NCBI RefSeq assembly: GCF_005145045.1
Contig: NZ_CP039691.1
Coordinates: 2,678,001 to 2,742,000 of the forward strand
DNA length: 64,000 bases
Direction of reading: 5' to 3'
DNA from: Agrobacterium larrymoorei
Lineage (GTDB): Bacteria; Pseudomonadota; Alphaproteobacteria; Rhizobiales; Rhizobiaceae
Shown: positions 8,851 to 16,222 of the stretch, piece by piece
Layout: every line of letters begins with the position of its first letter
Position numbering within the stretch: position 1 is the first letter of the stretch
Notes under the pieces: generated by a model
The model's database searches: none
What the model saw: the letters and a program-made list of their open reading frames with translations, nothing else
What the model was told of the DNA's origin: nothing
Program-made: the position numbers and the translations under genes

Positions 8851-9819
8851 TTAAGCGAAGAGATTGGCGAGGCTCTTGCGATGGCTGTTCGCCATCGAAA
8901 CCACCTCGACCGCCAGGTCGCGCTGGGTTTTATAGGCGGTGAGCTTGGTCGACTCCTCTTCCATGTTAGCGTCAACGAGACGGCTTACGCTGGTATCCAG
9001 CGATTTGTTCAGCGCGCCGACGAATGTCGTCTGCTGATCGATTCGGTTGGACATGGTGCCAAGCGAACTGCCGAGCTGGTTGAGCCGAGAGGAAATCTCG
9101 CCAACGACGGCAACCATATCGTCCAGTTCTTCCTGGGTCGTATCGTTGGAGATGGAAATTTCCTGCCCGGTGGTGCCGGAGGCGGCATCGACGTCTACGA
9201 GATAATACTCGCGTGAACCGGTGGACGTGCCATCGGGGTTCAAAGCGCTGGCATCTATCGTCTTGGTGAGCAGGCCTCTGCTTGCATCGCTGGTATCGAC
9301 CATGGTCGTTTCAGCCGTGGGAACGGTCAGCGACTGAAGCGTCACACCGCCGTCTGCACCCTTCTTGTAGGAATAGGGAATGGACCGGTTTTCGGCCAGT
9401 TGGTCCGAGGTATTATACAACCAGTTATCGCCGGAAAAGCTTGCGGCCTGAGCGACGGAAACAAGGTTGCTCTTTAGAGCCGTTATGGATTTGTTGATAG
9501 AATCCCGATCTGTTCCCGATTCATAAGCGGTCGTCAGCTGCGTCATGATCTGGTCGACGATGTCGATCATGGAGTTGACGCCTTCATAGGCCGTATCGGC
9601 TTTGGAGGCACCGAGGTTGAGCGCGTCACCCACGCTGCTCAAGACACTTCCTTCCGACTTCAAGTTCGTGGCAACGGACCAATAGCCAGCATTATCCGCC
9701 GCCGAACCCACCTTGAGGCCGGACGTCGTTCTCTCCTGCGTCTTTTGCAAAGTATCGTTGCTGAAAAGAAGCGTTTGAAGAGCGCTCTGCACGTAGCTTG
9801 AGGAAATGATCTTTGTCAT
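8851..9819 (-). CDS. Divergent flagellin (FlaD-like)
   Basis: Flagellin of 322 residues from the ATG at 9819 (MTKIISSSYVQSALQTLLF). A frame-extending ATG at 9855 would add a 12-residue extension atypical of flagellins, so I chose the later start. Both conserved filament-core ends are present: N-terminal QERTTSGLKVGSAADNAGYWSVAT and C-terminal RLVDANMEEESTKLTAYKTQ. The central part differs from the other three flagellins and the protein is about 30 residues longer. Its leader has only a partial version of the shared flagellin leader (GGCATGTCCTT near 9843-9853) and lacks the AAAGGGG ribosome site. It is probably a minor filament component, like FlaD in Agrobacterium. Confidence 0.92.
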   Translation of the reverse strand: MTKIISSSYVQSALQTLLFSNDTLQKTQERTTSGLKVGSAADNAGYWSVATNLKSEGSVLSSVGDALNLGASKADTAYEGVNSMIDIVDQIMTQLTTAYESGTDRDSINKSITALKSNLVSVAQAASFSGDNWLYNTSDQLAENRSIPYSYKKGADGGVTLQSLTVPTAETTMVDTSDASRGLLTKTIDASALNPDGTSTGSREYYLVDVDAASGTTGQEISISNDTTQEELDDMVAVVGEISSRLNQLGSSLGTMSNRIDQQTTFVGALNKSLDTSVSRLVDANMEEESTKLTAYKTQRDLAVEVVSMANSHRKSLANLFA

Positions 9820-10025
9820 GGCACCAATATCGCGACGAGTAGAAGGACATGCCATGCTCTGGCGGTATACGCTCTCATCATGAAGAGGTGCGAAGCAGGC
9901 CGGCGCAACCGGTTAACCTTGAGTTAACCAAAGGCGAAACCCCGCGCAAGTGAATTACCACGCGAAGCTATGGCGAAGCTTGCGTCAGGTAAAAAATCAC
10001 GGGAGATCAAACCCTTGACCTTAAT

Positions 10026-10057
10026 ACAAAAGGCCGCGCTCCGGTGGAGGCGCGGCC
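10026..10057 (-). terminator. Terminator of the third tandem flagellin gene
   Basis: On the minus strand GGCCGCGC (10050-10057) pairs with GCGCGGCC (10032-10039), followed by TTTTGT. It lies 26 bp past the stop codon. Confidence 0.88.
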
Positions 10058-10082
10058 AATCCTGTTATCCCCGTGCCCAGAC

Positions 10083-10961
10083 TTACTGCTGGAAGAGCGA
10101 GAGAATGTTCTGTGCGCTGGAGTTCGCAATCGACAGAGACTGGATTGCCAGCTGCTGCTGCGTCTGGAGCGCGGAAAGCTTGGCCGATTCCTCTTCCATG
10201 TCTGCGTCGATCAGGCGGCTGACACCCGATTCGATGGCGTCGGAAAGCTTGGCGGAGTAGGTATCCTGCAGATCGACGCGGGTCTGAAGAGCACCGATAG
10301 CAGCGGCAGCGTCCGTCAGCGAGCTCATGGCGTTCTCGACGGTTGTCATGAAGCCATCGATATCTTCCTGCGTCGATTCGCTGGTCAGCATGATGGTCAT
10401 GACGTCGCCCAGAAGGCCGCCCTCACCCACGCCATCGGAGATCGTTTCGAACATTGCGTAAGATGCAATTGCGAAGGTTGCGGTGGTAACTTTTACCGTA
10501 CCGTCATTCTGACGAATGAAGCCGTCAACAACGCTTGCCTGCGTCGAGTCGCCGGTCACCATCCAGTTTTCGCCGGAGAAGGACGCGCCCTGAGCAATTG
10601 CGGAAAGCTGCTCTTGAAGCTTGCTGATTTCGAGCTGAATCTGTCCCTTGTCCGTGGATTCTTCGGAGGAAGTCACGAGCTTGGACTTGATTTCGTCAAC
10701 GGCGCTGATCGCGCTTTCCATCGCAGCGTAAGCCGTGTCAACCTTTGCAGCGCCAACACCAAGCGCGTCGGATGCGGCGTTCAGCGCCTTGTTGTCCGAG
10801 TTCATGGTCGTGGAGATGGACCAGTAAGCGACGTTATCCTTGGCCTGTGCGACCTTATAACCGGACGAAACGCGATCCTGCGTGCCGGAGAGATCGGTAT
10901 TGATCGAACGCAACGTCTGGAGGGCGGACATCGCGGAAGTGTTGGTCAAAATACTGGTCAT
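10083..10961 (-). CDS. fla: Flagellin, third of the tandem trio (FlaC by position)
   Basis: Flagellin of 292 residues. MTSILTNTSAMSALQTLRSI and QDRVSSGYKVAQAKDNVAYW form the N-terminal D0/D1 core, and SRLIDADMEEESAKLSALQT with QQLAIQSLSIANSSAQNILS forms the C-terminal core. The short, variable middle domain (about 140-190) is where the paralogues differ most. The ATG is preceded by the shared leader with AAAGGGG. It is monocistronic, with its own promoter-like element upstream and a terminator downstream. Ser/Thr-rich surface segments make it a plausible substrate for the nearby GT41 glycosyltransferase; that is inference. Confidence 0.95.
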   Translation of the reverse strand: MTSILTNTSAMSALQTLRSINTDLSGTQDRVSSGYKVAQAKDNVAYWSISTTMNSDNKALNAASDALGVGAAKVDTAYAAMESAISAVDEIKSKLVTSSEESTDKGQIQLEISKLQEQLSAIAQGASFSGENWMVTGDSTQASVVDGFIRQNDGTVKVTTATFAIASYAMFETISDGVGEGGLLGDVMTIMLTSESTQEDIDGFMTTVENAMSSLTDAAAAIGALQTRVDLQDTYSAKLSDAIESGVSRLIDADMEEESAKLSALQTQQQLAIQSLSIANSSAQNILSLFQQ

Positions 10962-10967
10962 CTAATT

Positions 10968-11016
10968 GGCCCCTTTGGCAATCTTTATAAGAAGGGACAT
11001 TCCGGTCTTGCCGGGA
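10968..11016 (-). promoter_or_regulatory. Structured 5' leader of a flagellin mRNA, copy 1
   Basis: In mRNA sense the leader has a CCGG-CAAGA-CCGG hairpin (about 11002-11014), then TGTCCCTT (about 10992-10999), then the ribosome-binding site AAAGGGG (10970-10976) before the ATG. TCCCTT can pair with AAGGGG and would hide the ribosome site. The same elements in the same order precede two other flagellin genes. Confidence 0.6.
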
Positions 11017-11066
11017 AACGCGACAGGCAGCTTCATGCTTACCGACCTGTTCGTTCGGTGCGCTGT

Positions 11067-11102
11067 TTCGATGACCACAGAAAACAGCCTTATGGTTAAC
11101 AA
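11067..11102 (-). promoter_or_regulatory. Promoter-like conserved boxes upstream of a flagellin gene, copy 1
   Basis: On the minus strand TTGTTAACC (11094-11102), 17 bases, then GGTCATCGAA (11067-11076). The same two boxes with exactly 17 bases between them occur upstream of the next flagellin gene. They could be RNA polymerase contact sites or an activator site plus promoter. They do not match the enterobacterial sigma-28 consensus well. Confidence 0.5.
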
Positions 11103-11217
11103 AGCTTTAATCGTAGGAGTTTTTTTACCTAGATGAACGCCAAGTTAACAACAGATCTGAGCGTTAATATATGCTAACTATTTGTAAATAAATGACTTTA
11201 ATCCTCCCAAGAAAAAC

Positions 11218-11249
11218 AAAAAAAAGCCGCGCAGAAGCGCGGCTTTTTC
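11218..11249. terminator. Terminator after the second tandem flagellin gene, symmetrical
   Basis: AAAAAGCCGCGC, loop AGA, then GCGCGGCTTTTT. The stem is perfect with A and T runs on both sides, so it can terminate transcription from either direction. Confidence 0.92.
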
Positions 11250-11266
11250 TAAACTTGAAGCTGAAA

Positions 11267-12148
11267 TTAACCTCTGAAGAGGGTAAGCAGGTTCTGCGAG
11301 CTGGAGTTTGCAATCGACAGGGACTGAACTGCAAGCTGCTGCTGCGTCTGCAGAGCGGAAAGCTTGGCTGATTCTTCTTCCATGTCGGCATCGACCAGGC
11401 GGCTTACGCCCGACTCGATTGCGTCGCTCAGCTTGCTGGAGAAGTCGTCCTGCATATCGATACGGGTCTTGAGCGCGCCAAGAGCAGCAGCACCGATCGT
11501 CAGCTTGTCGAACGCTGTCTGAACGGTCGTCATGAATGCGTCGATGTCGCCCTGCGTTGCGGAGCTGTCCAGAACGATGTCCATAACGCTGCCCAGAACG
11601 CCGCCGCTGCCCTTGCCATCGTCAATCGTGGCAAACATTGCATAGGTGCCAGCTTCGTGCGTGGCAGTCGTTACCTTAACGGTGCCATCCGAATTGCGGA
11701 TGAAGCCATCGACAACAGTCGTTTCAGAGCTGGAGTCGCTCTGGATGACCCAGTTTTCGCCGTTGAAGGATGCAGCCTGGCCGATTGCCGTCAGCTGCTG
11801 CTGAAGCTTGGTGATTTCGAGCTGGACCTGATCCTTGTCGACGGAAGTTTCGCTGGCAGTCGTCAGCTTAGCCTTGATTTCGTCTACGACGTCCAGAGCG
11901 CTGTCCATGGCGGCGTAAGCGGTGTCGACCTTTGCAGCACCAACGCCCAGAGCGTCCGTTGCAGCGTTCAGCGACTTCTTGTCGGAATTCATGGTGGTGG
12001 AAATCGACCAGTAGGCCACGTTGTCAGAAGCCTGACCGACCTTCTCACCAGAAGAAACCCGATCCTGAGTCGTAGAAAGATTGGAGTTGATCGTGCGCAG
12101 CGTCTGCAGTGCAGACATAGCAGAAGTGTTGGTCAAAATGCTGGTCAT
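11267..12148 (-). CDS. fla: Flagellin, second of the tandem trio (FlaB by position)
   Basis: Flagellin of 293 residues. N-terminal MTSILTNTSAMSALQTLRTI and QDRVSSGEKVGQASDNVAYW match the filament core; C-terminal SRLVDADMEEESAKLSALQT and QQLAVQSLSIANSSSQNLLT close it. It is extremely similar to the flanking flagellin at 12421-13299 through the DKDQVQLEITKLQQQL region, which points to recent duplication or gene conversion. It has its own leader with AAAGGGG, its own upstream boxes and its own terminator, so it is probably a single-gene unit expressed late, once the hook is complete. Confidence 0.95.
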   Translation of the reverse strand: MTSILTNTSAMSALQTLRTINSNLSTTQDRVSSGEKVGQASDNVAYWSISTTMNSDKKSLNAATDALGVGAAKVDTAYAAMDSALDVVDEIKAKLTTASETSVDKDQVQLEITKLQQQLTAIGQAASFNGENWVIQSDSSSETTVVDGFIRNSDGTVKVTTATHEAGTYAMFATIDDGKGSGGVLGSVMDIVLDSSATQGDIDAFMTTVQTAFDKLTIGAAALGALKTRIDMQDDFSSKLSDAIESGVSRLVDADMEEESAKLSALQTQQQLAVQSLSIANSSSQNLLTLFRG

Positions 12149-12156
12149 AGTATTAA

Positions 12157-12203
12157 TTGCCCCTTTGGCAAATATAATTGAAGGGACATTCCGGTTTTAC
12201 CGG
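12157..12203 (-). promoter_or_regulatory. Structured 5' leader of a flagellin mRNA, copy 2
   Basis: In mRNA sense CCGGT-AAA-ACCGG (12191-12203) forms a five-base-pair hairpin. TGTCCCTT (12181-12188) follows, and then the ribosome site AAAGGGG (12160-12166). UCCCUU can pair with AAGGGG, which would block ribosome access. Confidence 0.62.
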
Positions 12204-12260
12204 TAAACGACAATCAGCCTCATGCCTGCTGAATGATATATATCAATCCCCAGCCGTCGC

Positions 12261-12296
12261 TTCGATGACCTGATCTAAACTTATTAAGGTTAACAA
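12261..12296 (-). promoter_or_regulatory. Promoter-like conserved boxes upstream of a flagellin gene, copy 2
   Basis: TTGTTAACC (12288-12296), 17 bases, then GGTCATCGAA (12261-12270) on the minus strand. These match copy 1 in both boxes and in spacing and lie about 113 bases ahead of the ATG. Confidence 0.5.
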
Positions 12297-12371
12297 CTGG
12301 AAAATAATTGATGAACATATGGTTAATTTGAGAAAAAAGAAGTAAATACTTTGTTAACCAAGATTAAGACA

Positions 12372-12404
12372 AAGAAAAAGGCCTGGTGCAAAACCCGGCC
12401 TTTT
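12372..12404 (-). terminator. Terminator of the first tandem flagellin gene
   Basis: On the minus strand AAGGCCGGGT and ACCAGGCCTT pair around a short loop, with one mismatch, and are followed by TTTCTTTG. It lies 17 bp after the stop codon. Confidence 0.85.
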
Positions 12405-12420
12405 AGAATTTCGATCCGGC

Positions 12421-13299
12421 TTAGCGGAACAGCGACAGGATTGTCTGCGAGCTGGAGTTTGCAATCGACAGGGACTGAACTGCCAGCTGCTGCTGCGTCT
12501 GCAGAGCAGAAAGCTTGGCAGACTCTTCTTCCATGTCGGCATCGACCAGCTTGCTGACACCGGCGTCCATGGCATCGGAAATCTTGCTTGCGAAATCGCT
12601 CTGCAGATCGATACGGGTGGACAGAGCGCCGAGAGCAGCTGCGCCCTTCGTCAGCGTGTTGAGAGCCGTCTCAACAGTCGTCATGTAGTCGTCGATATCG
12701 CCCTGAGTCATAGAGCTGGTCAGCGAGATTTCCATGACGCTGCCGAGAACGCCGCCGGAACCCTCACCATCATCGATGGATTCGAACATTGCGTAGCTGC
12801 CGGCTTCGAAGGATGCCGTCGTAACCTTGACTGCGCCGTTGCTTTCACGAATGAAGCCATCGACAACCGACGTCGTGGAGGCAGTGTTGCCCTGAACGAC
12901 CCAGTTTTCGCCGTTGAAGGATGCAGCCTGGCCGATAGCAGAAAGCTGCTGCTGCAGCTTGGTGATTTCGAGCTGGACCTGGTCCTTGTCGACCGACGTT
13001 TCACTTGCGGTCGTCAGCTTGGTCTTGATTTCGTTAACGACTTCGATCGCGCTGTCCATTGCAGCGTAAGCCGTGTCGACTTTCGCAGCGCCAACGCCCA
13101 GCGAATCAGTCGCAGCGTTCAGAGCCTTGTTGTCGGACTTCATGGTCGTGGAAATGGACCAGTAAGCTGCGTTGTCGGAAGCGGACGAGACCTTGAGGCC
13201 TGTGGAAACGGCGTTCTGCGTGTCGCTCAGCTTGCTGTTGACGTTGCGCAGAGTCTGGAGAGCGGTCGTAGCGCTCGAATTGAAGTTAATGCTAGACAT
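12421..13299 (-). CDS. fla: Flagellin, first of the tandem trio (FlaA by position)
   Basis: Flagellin of 292 residues starting MSSINFNSSATTALQTLRNV. An upstream in-frame ATG at 13323 is rejected because the ATG at 13299 has the strong AAAGGGG ribosome site eight bases ahead, as in its paralogues. The conserved ends are present (TQNAVSTGLKVSSASDNAAY; SKLVDADMEEESAKLSALQT). In S. meliloti and A. tumefaciens the flagellin nearest the fliI side is the principal one, FlaA. Here it faces a divergently transcribed GT41 glycosyltransferase across a 355-bp gap, so the two may be co-regulated. Confidence 0.95.
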   Translation of the reverse strand: MSSINFNSSATTALQTLRNVNSKLSDTQNAVSTGLKVSSASDNAAYWSISTTMKSDNKALNAATDSLGVGAAKVDTAYAAMDSAIEVVNEIKTKLTTASETSVDKDQVQLEITKLQQQLSAIGQAASFNGENWVVQGNTASTTSVVDGFIRESNGAVKVTTASFEAGSYAMFESIDDGEGSGGVLGSVMEISLTSSMTQGDIDDYMTTVETALNTLTKGAAALGALSTRIDLQSDFASKISDAMDAGVSKLVDADMEEESAKLSALQTQQQLAVQSLSIANSSSQTILSLFR

Positions 13300-13654
13300 A
13301 GTTGCCCCTTTAACGCGGTACAAGAGAGGGACATGCCGGGTTTTTACCGGCGCAAACGGTTCGGCATCATGCCACTCGGTTCCATTTTTCGTCGGACACC
13401 AAACCCGTCACGTGAGGATGAAAATGGGCTTGAAGCATTTCCAAGTTCTTAATTTAGAGGATCAGACCGCCCCCAATCGATTTGATGGTTAATGTTCGGT
13501 AAATGCGGCAGGTTATAAATAAGTAGCCTCAAACATACCCGTTTCGAGCAAGCTTCGGCCCTTATGCTTGGTCGAATTTTTCTATCGGCAGAAATGGCGC
13601 ATCCGGATTTTTTGGCGCGTCGATGATGACGAGCAAAGGGAAGACACGAGATCG
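13300..13654. other. Divergent intergenic region between a flagellin and a GT41 glycosyltransferase
   Basis: About 355 bp. The flagellin side carries the third copy of the structured leader. The remainder should hold two divergent promoters. A TCCGACGAA segment near 13387-13396 is loosely like the GGTCATCGAA box of the other flagellins, but the TTGTTAACC partner is not found at the same spacing. Confidence 0.6.
13303..13350 (-). promoter_or_regulatory. Structured 5' leader of a flagellin mRNA, copy 3
   Basis: In mRNA sense CCGG-TAAAAAC-CCGG (13336-13350), TGTCCCTC (about 13327-13334), then the ribosome site AAAGGGG (13305-13311). The hairpin arms are kept while loop and spacer differ from copies 1 and 2. 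The possible pairing with the ribosome site is shorter here. Confidence 0.58.
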
Positions 13655-15577
13655 ATGTTGAACGAAGTCAGCTATGCAACCGCCTCAAAACACTTCAAGA
13701 CAGGGCGTTATACAGATGCACTGGTGACGTTAAACCGGTTGATCGACACCCACCGCGATGCCCGGACTTATGGCCTCCTGGCAAAGACACTGTCCCGGCT
13801 TGGCCTGCAAGATCAGGCAGCAACTTCCTATGAGCTGGCCTATATGCAGGGCGGACTGGATGCTGAAGACCATCTCGTTGAAAGCATCAGACTGTTTTTT
13901 GCCTGCGGGGAAAAGGACAAGGCGCTCGCTCTTTCCAACAAGCTGATCCACCGCTTCCACAAACACCCGGACATCGCCTATATCGTCGGCACATTGCTGG
14001 TCGAACGCGGTGAACTTCGGATTGCCCGCACGCTGAAAACCATTCTGATGAAAAGCGACGACATCGAGCATATGAAGCTCGGCGCGCGCATTGCTATCAT
14101 GACCTGGGATCTGTTCGATCCAAGAGATATCGAGACCGCGCGCGTTCTTCTCTCCAGAATTCCCCGCCAGAACGGCGTGCGACTGATGTATCTCGTCTTC
14201 AGCCGTGAACACAGCAAATATGACGCCATCGAGAAGCATCAGCCGATCATCGATGCAGCTGTTGCCGCGGGCGATCTGGAATTCGTCTCGCGCGACGGTA
14301 CGTTCTTCAACATCCACTGGAGCGGCGACGAGCACATCAACCAGCTCGCGCGAAGCAACACGCCAGCCTTCTCTCCGGAGATGACCGTCAAGCGCCGTGC
14401 GCTTCCCCATCAGTGGGGCCAGAAGATTCGCATCGGCTATCTCTCGTCCGACTTTTTCGACAAACACGCGACGATGAAGCTCATCCGCGGCGTGCTCGAG
14501 CTGCATGATCGTGATCGTTTCGAAGTCACGCTTTTCTGCCACTCGGCTCCGGATTCGATGGAGAGCAACGAGGCCGACCGCAGTCTCTGGGGCGATGTCG
14601 TTACCGTCCGTGACATGACGAACCAGGAAGCACTGGACGAAATCAGGGCGCGCAACATCGACATTCTGGTCGATCTGAAGGGACATACGGCGGGTAACCG
14701 CACATCGATCCTCAACATGGGCGGGGCGCCCGTTCAAGTCACCTGGATCGGCTTCCCCGGTTCCGTGGTCAATGTCGATCTCGATTATACCATCGGCGAC
14801 CATTACGTTCTGCCCGATAGCTCCAAGCCGCATTACCACGAAAAATTCGTCCGCCTGCCGGAAACCTATCAGCCCAACGATCCCGCCAACCGCCCGCTGG
14901 CAAACAAGGTCAGCAGGTCGGAAGTCGGGCTTCCCGAAGACGCGTTCGTCTTTGCCTCCTTCAACGCCAACCGCAAGATCACTCCGAAAGTGGTTGAGCT
15001 ATGGTGCGAGATTTTGAAGAAGACGCCGAATAGCGTTATCTGGATCCTGCACAATAGCGATGCGAGCCGAACCAATATTCTGGCAAAGTTCATCGCCTGC
15101 GGCATTCCTGCCAAGCGCGTCTTCTTCATGAAGAAATTGCAGTTCGAACTCCACCTGAACCGTATTACGGCAGCAGATCTCGGCCTCGATACCTTCCCCG
15201 TCAACGGCCACACCACCACCTCCGAGCAGCTCTGGTCAGGCCTGCCTGTGTTGACCATGAAGGGTACGAACTTTGCTTCGCGCGTCAGCGAAAGCCTTCT
15301 GAACGCCATCGGCGCACCGGAGCTGATAACCGAAAATGAACGCGATTACGTCGAACAGGCCGTCGCCTACGCGAAAGATCCGGCAAGCCTAAAGCCGATC
15401 CGTGATCGCATCGATGCGAACCGCTTCGTCACGCCGCTATTCGACGCGGAACGGTACTGCCGTCATCTGGAATCGGCTTACGAAACGATGGTCGAACGGG
15501 CAAAGCAGGGTCTCGAGCCGGATCACTTCGACGTGCCCGCCCTGCCGAAACGCGATGGGCCATTCATGACGCGGTGA
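13655..15577 (+). CDS. SPINDLY/OGT-type protein O-glycosyltransferase (GT41), probable flagellin glycosyltransferase
   Basis: From the ATG at 13655 the protein has 640 residues; an in-frame start at 13568 would add 29 poorly conserved ones. The N-terminal part (about 1-200) is built of TPR-like helical repeats (ATASKHFKTGRYTDALVTLN). The C-terminal part is the two-lobed GT41 catalytic domain: IRIGYLSSDFFDKHA, DILVDLKGHTAGNR, VTWIGFPGS, and FNANRKITPKVVELW, which contains the lysine that contacts the nucleotide sugar in OGT. LDTFPVNGHTTTSEQLWSGLPVLT is the donor-site segment. These cytosolic enzymes add a sugar to Ser/Thr. Its position beside the flagellins suggests flagellin as acceptor. The donor sugar cannot be read from sequence. 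Confidence 0.85.
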   Translation: MLNEVSYATASKHFKTGRYTDALVTLNRLIDTHRDARTYGLLAKTLSRLGLQDQAATSYELAYMQGGLDAEDHLVESIRLFFACGEKDKALALSNKLIHRFHKHPDIAYIVGTLLVERGELRIARTLKTILMKSDDIEHMKLGARIAIMTWDLFDPRDIETARVLLSRIPRQNGVRLMYLVFSREHSKYDAIEKHQPIIDAAVAAGDLEFVSRDGTFFNIHWSGDEHINQLARSNTPAFSPEMTVKRRALPHQWGQKIRIGYLSSDFFDKHATMKLIRGVLELHDRDRFEVTLFCHSAPDSMESNEADRSLWGDVVTVRDMTNQEALDEIRARNIDILVDLKGHTAGNRTSILNMGGAPVQVTWIGFPGSVVNVDLDYTIGDHYVLPDSSKPHYHEKFVRLPETYQPNDPANRPLANKVSRSEVGLPEDAFVFASFNANRKITPKVVELWCEILKKTPNSVIWILHNSDASRTNILAKFIACGIPAKRVFFMKKLQFELHLNRITAADLGLDTFPVNGHTTTSEQLWSGLPVLTMKGTNFASRVSESLLNAIGAPELITENERDYVEQAVAYAKDPASLKPIRDRIDANRFVTPLFDAERYCRHLESAYETMVERAKQGLEPDHFDVPALPKRDGPFMTR

Positions 15578-15590
15578 AATGCCGGATAAG

Positions 15591-15624
15591 AAAAAAGGCC
15601 GTCTCGCAAGAGGCGGCCTTTTTT
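15591..15624. terminator. Terminator after the flagellin-side GT41 gene, bidirectional
   Basis: AAAAAAGGCCGTCTC, loop GCAA, GAGGCGGCCTTTTTT. The stem is nearly perfect with A and T tracts on both flanks. It lies between convergent units, the GT41 gene and the fliI operon. Confidence 0.92.
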
Positions 15625-15661
15625 GTATGCTCATGGAGAACACCGGCTGCGGTGAAGATCG

Positions 15662-16222
15662 CTATTCGGAGTAAACCTCTCCCGCAGACGTCACGATCTG
15701 CCACTTACCCTGAACATTCGACAGGGACAGAAGGCGGCTTTCGTCGGGGAGGATGGAGCCGATCTGGACGAGGAACATGCCTGACTTGTCTTCGATCAGT
15801 GCCCGACCGTTCGAGACGTGCAAAAGCTTGAACCGCGTGCCATCGGGGAACGGCTGAACCGATGTTTCGTCGGCATTGTTGTTGCCCTTGCCATTGGCGG
15901 GAACGGTCGCGGTTACGACATTATCGATCTGGACATCCGGGACAGCGGCTTTTCCATTGCCAGCAATGCCTTCGTCGTAATGTGGAACGATAGTCTCCAC
16001 TCCGCCGCCGCCGCGCTGCGGAACGTGTTTCAGCGCTTCCCAGCCATTGCCGCTGATGCCGAATTTATCGGGATTGAGAAATACATACCAAGGCAAACCG
16101 GCAGCCGCGGCTGCGACGAACAGCAGGCCGCCCGTGAGGAACCGGTCCAGTTCCCGGCTGCGCCTGGCATTTTCCTGACCGCCTGATGCAGCATTTTTGA
16201 TCTTCTTCTTGATTCTAATCAT
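15662..16222 (-). CDS. Unknown single-pass membrane protein downstream of fliI
   Basis: A 186-residue protein. A basic cytoplasmic N-terminus (MIRIKKKIKN) is followed by one hydrophobic segment near residues 29-49 (GGLLFVAAAAAGLPWYVFL). A Gly/Asn-rich linker comes next, and then a compact C-terminal domain of about 65 residues (FKLLHVSNGRALIEDKSGMF, then GSILPDESRLLSLSNVQGKW) that looks beta-rich. The start codon overlaps the fliI stop (TGATG), so translation is coupled. I recognise no family. The layout resembles bitopic assembly proteins of secretion or pilus systems, so a role at the flagellar export gate or basal body is possible but unproven. Confidence 0.75.
   Translation of the reverse strand: MIRIKKKIKNAASGGQENARRSRELDRFLTGGLLFVAAAAAGLPWYVFLNPDKFGISGNGWEALKHVPQRGGGGVETIVPHYDEGIAGNGKAAVPDVQIDNVVTATVPANGKGNNNADETSVQPFPDGTRFKLLHVSNGRALIEDKSGMFLVQIGSILPDESRLLSLSNVQGKWQIVTSAGEVYSE

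Larger units (their letters stand above)
10962..11266. other. Intergenic region between two flagellin genes
   Basis: About 305 bp holding, from the 10961 start upward, a structured leader, a promoter-like pair of boxes at 11067-11102, an AT-rich stretch, and the terminator of the neighbouring flagellin gene at 11218-11249. Confidence 0.75.
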
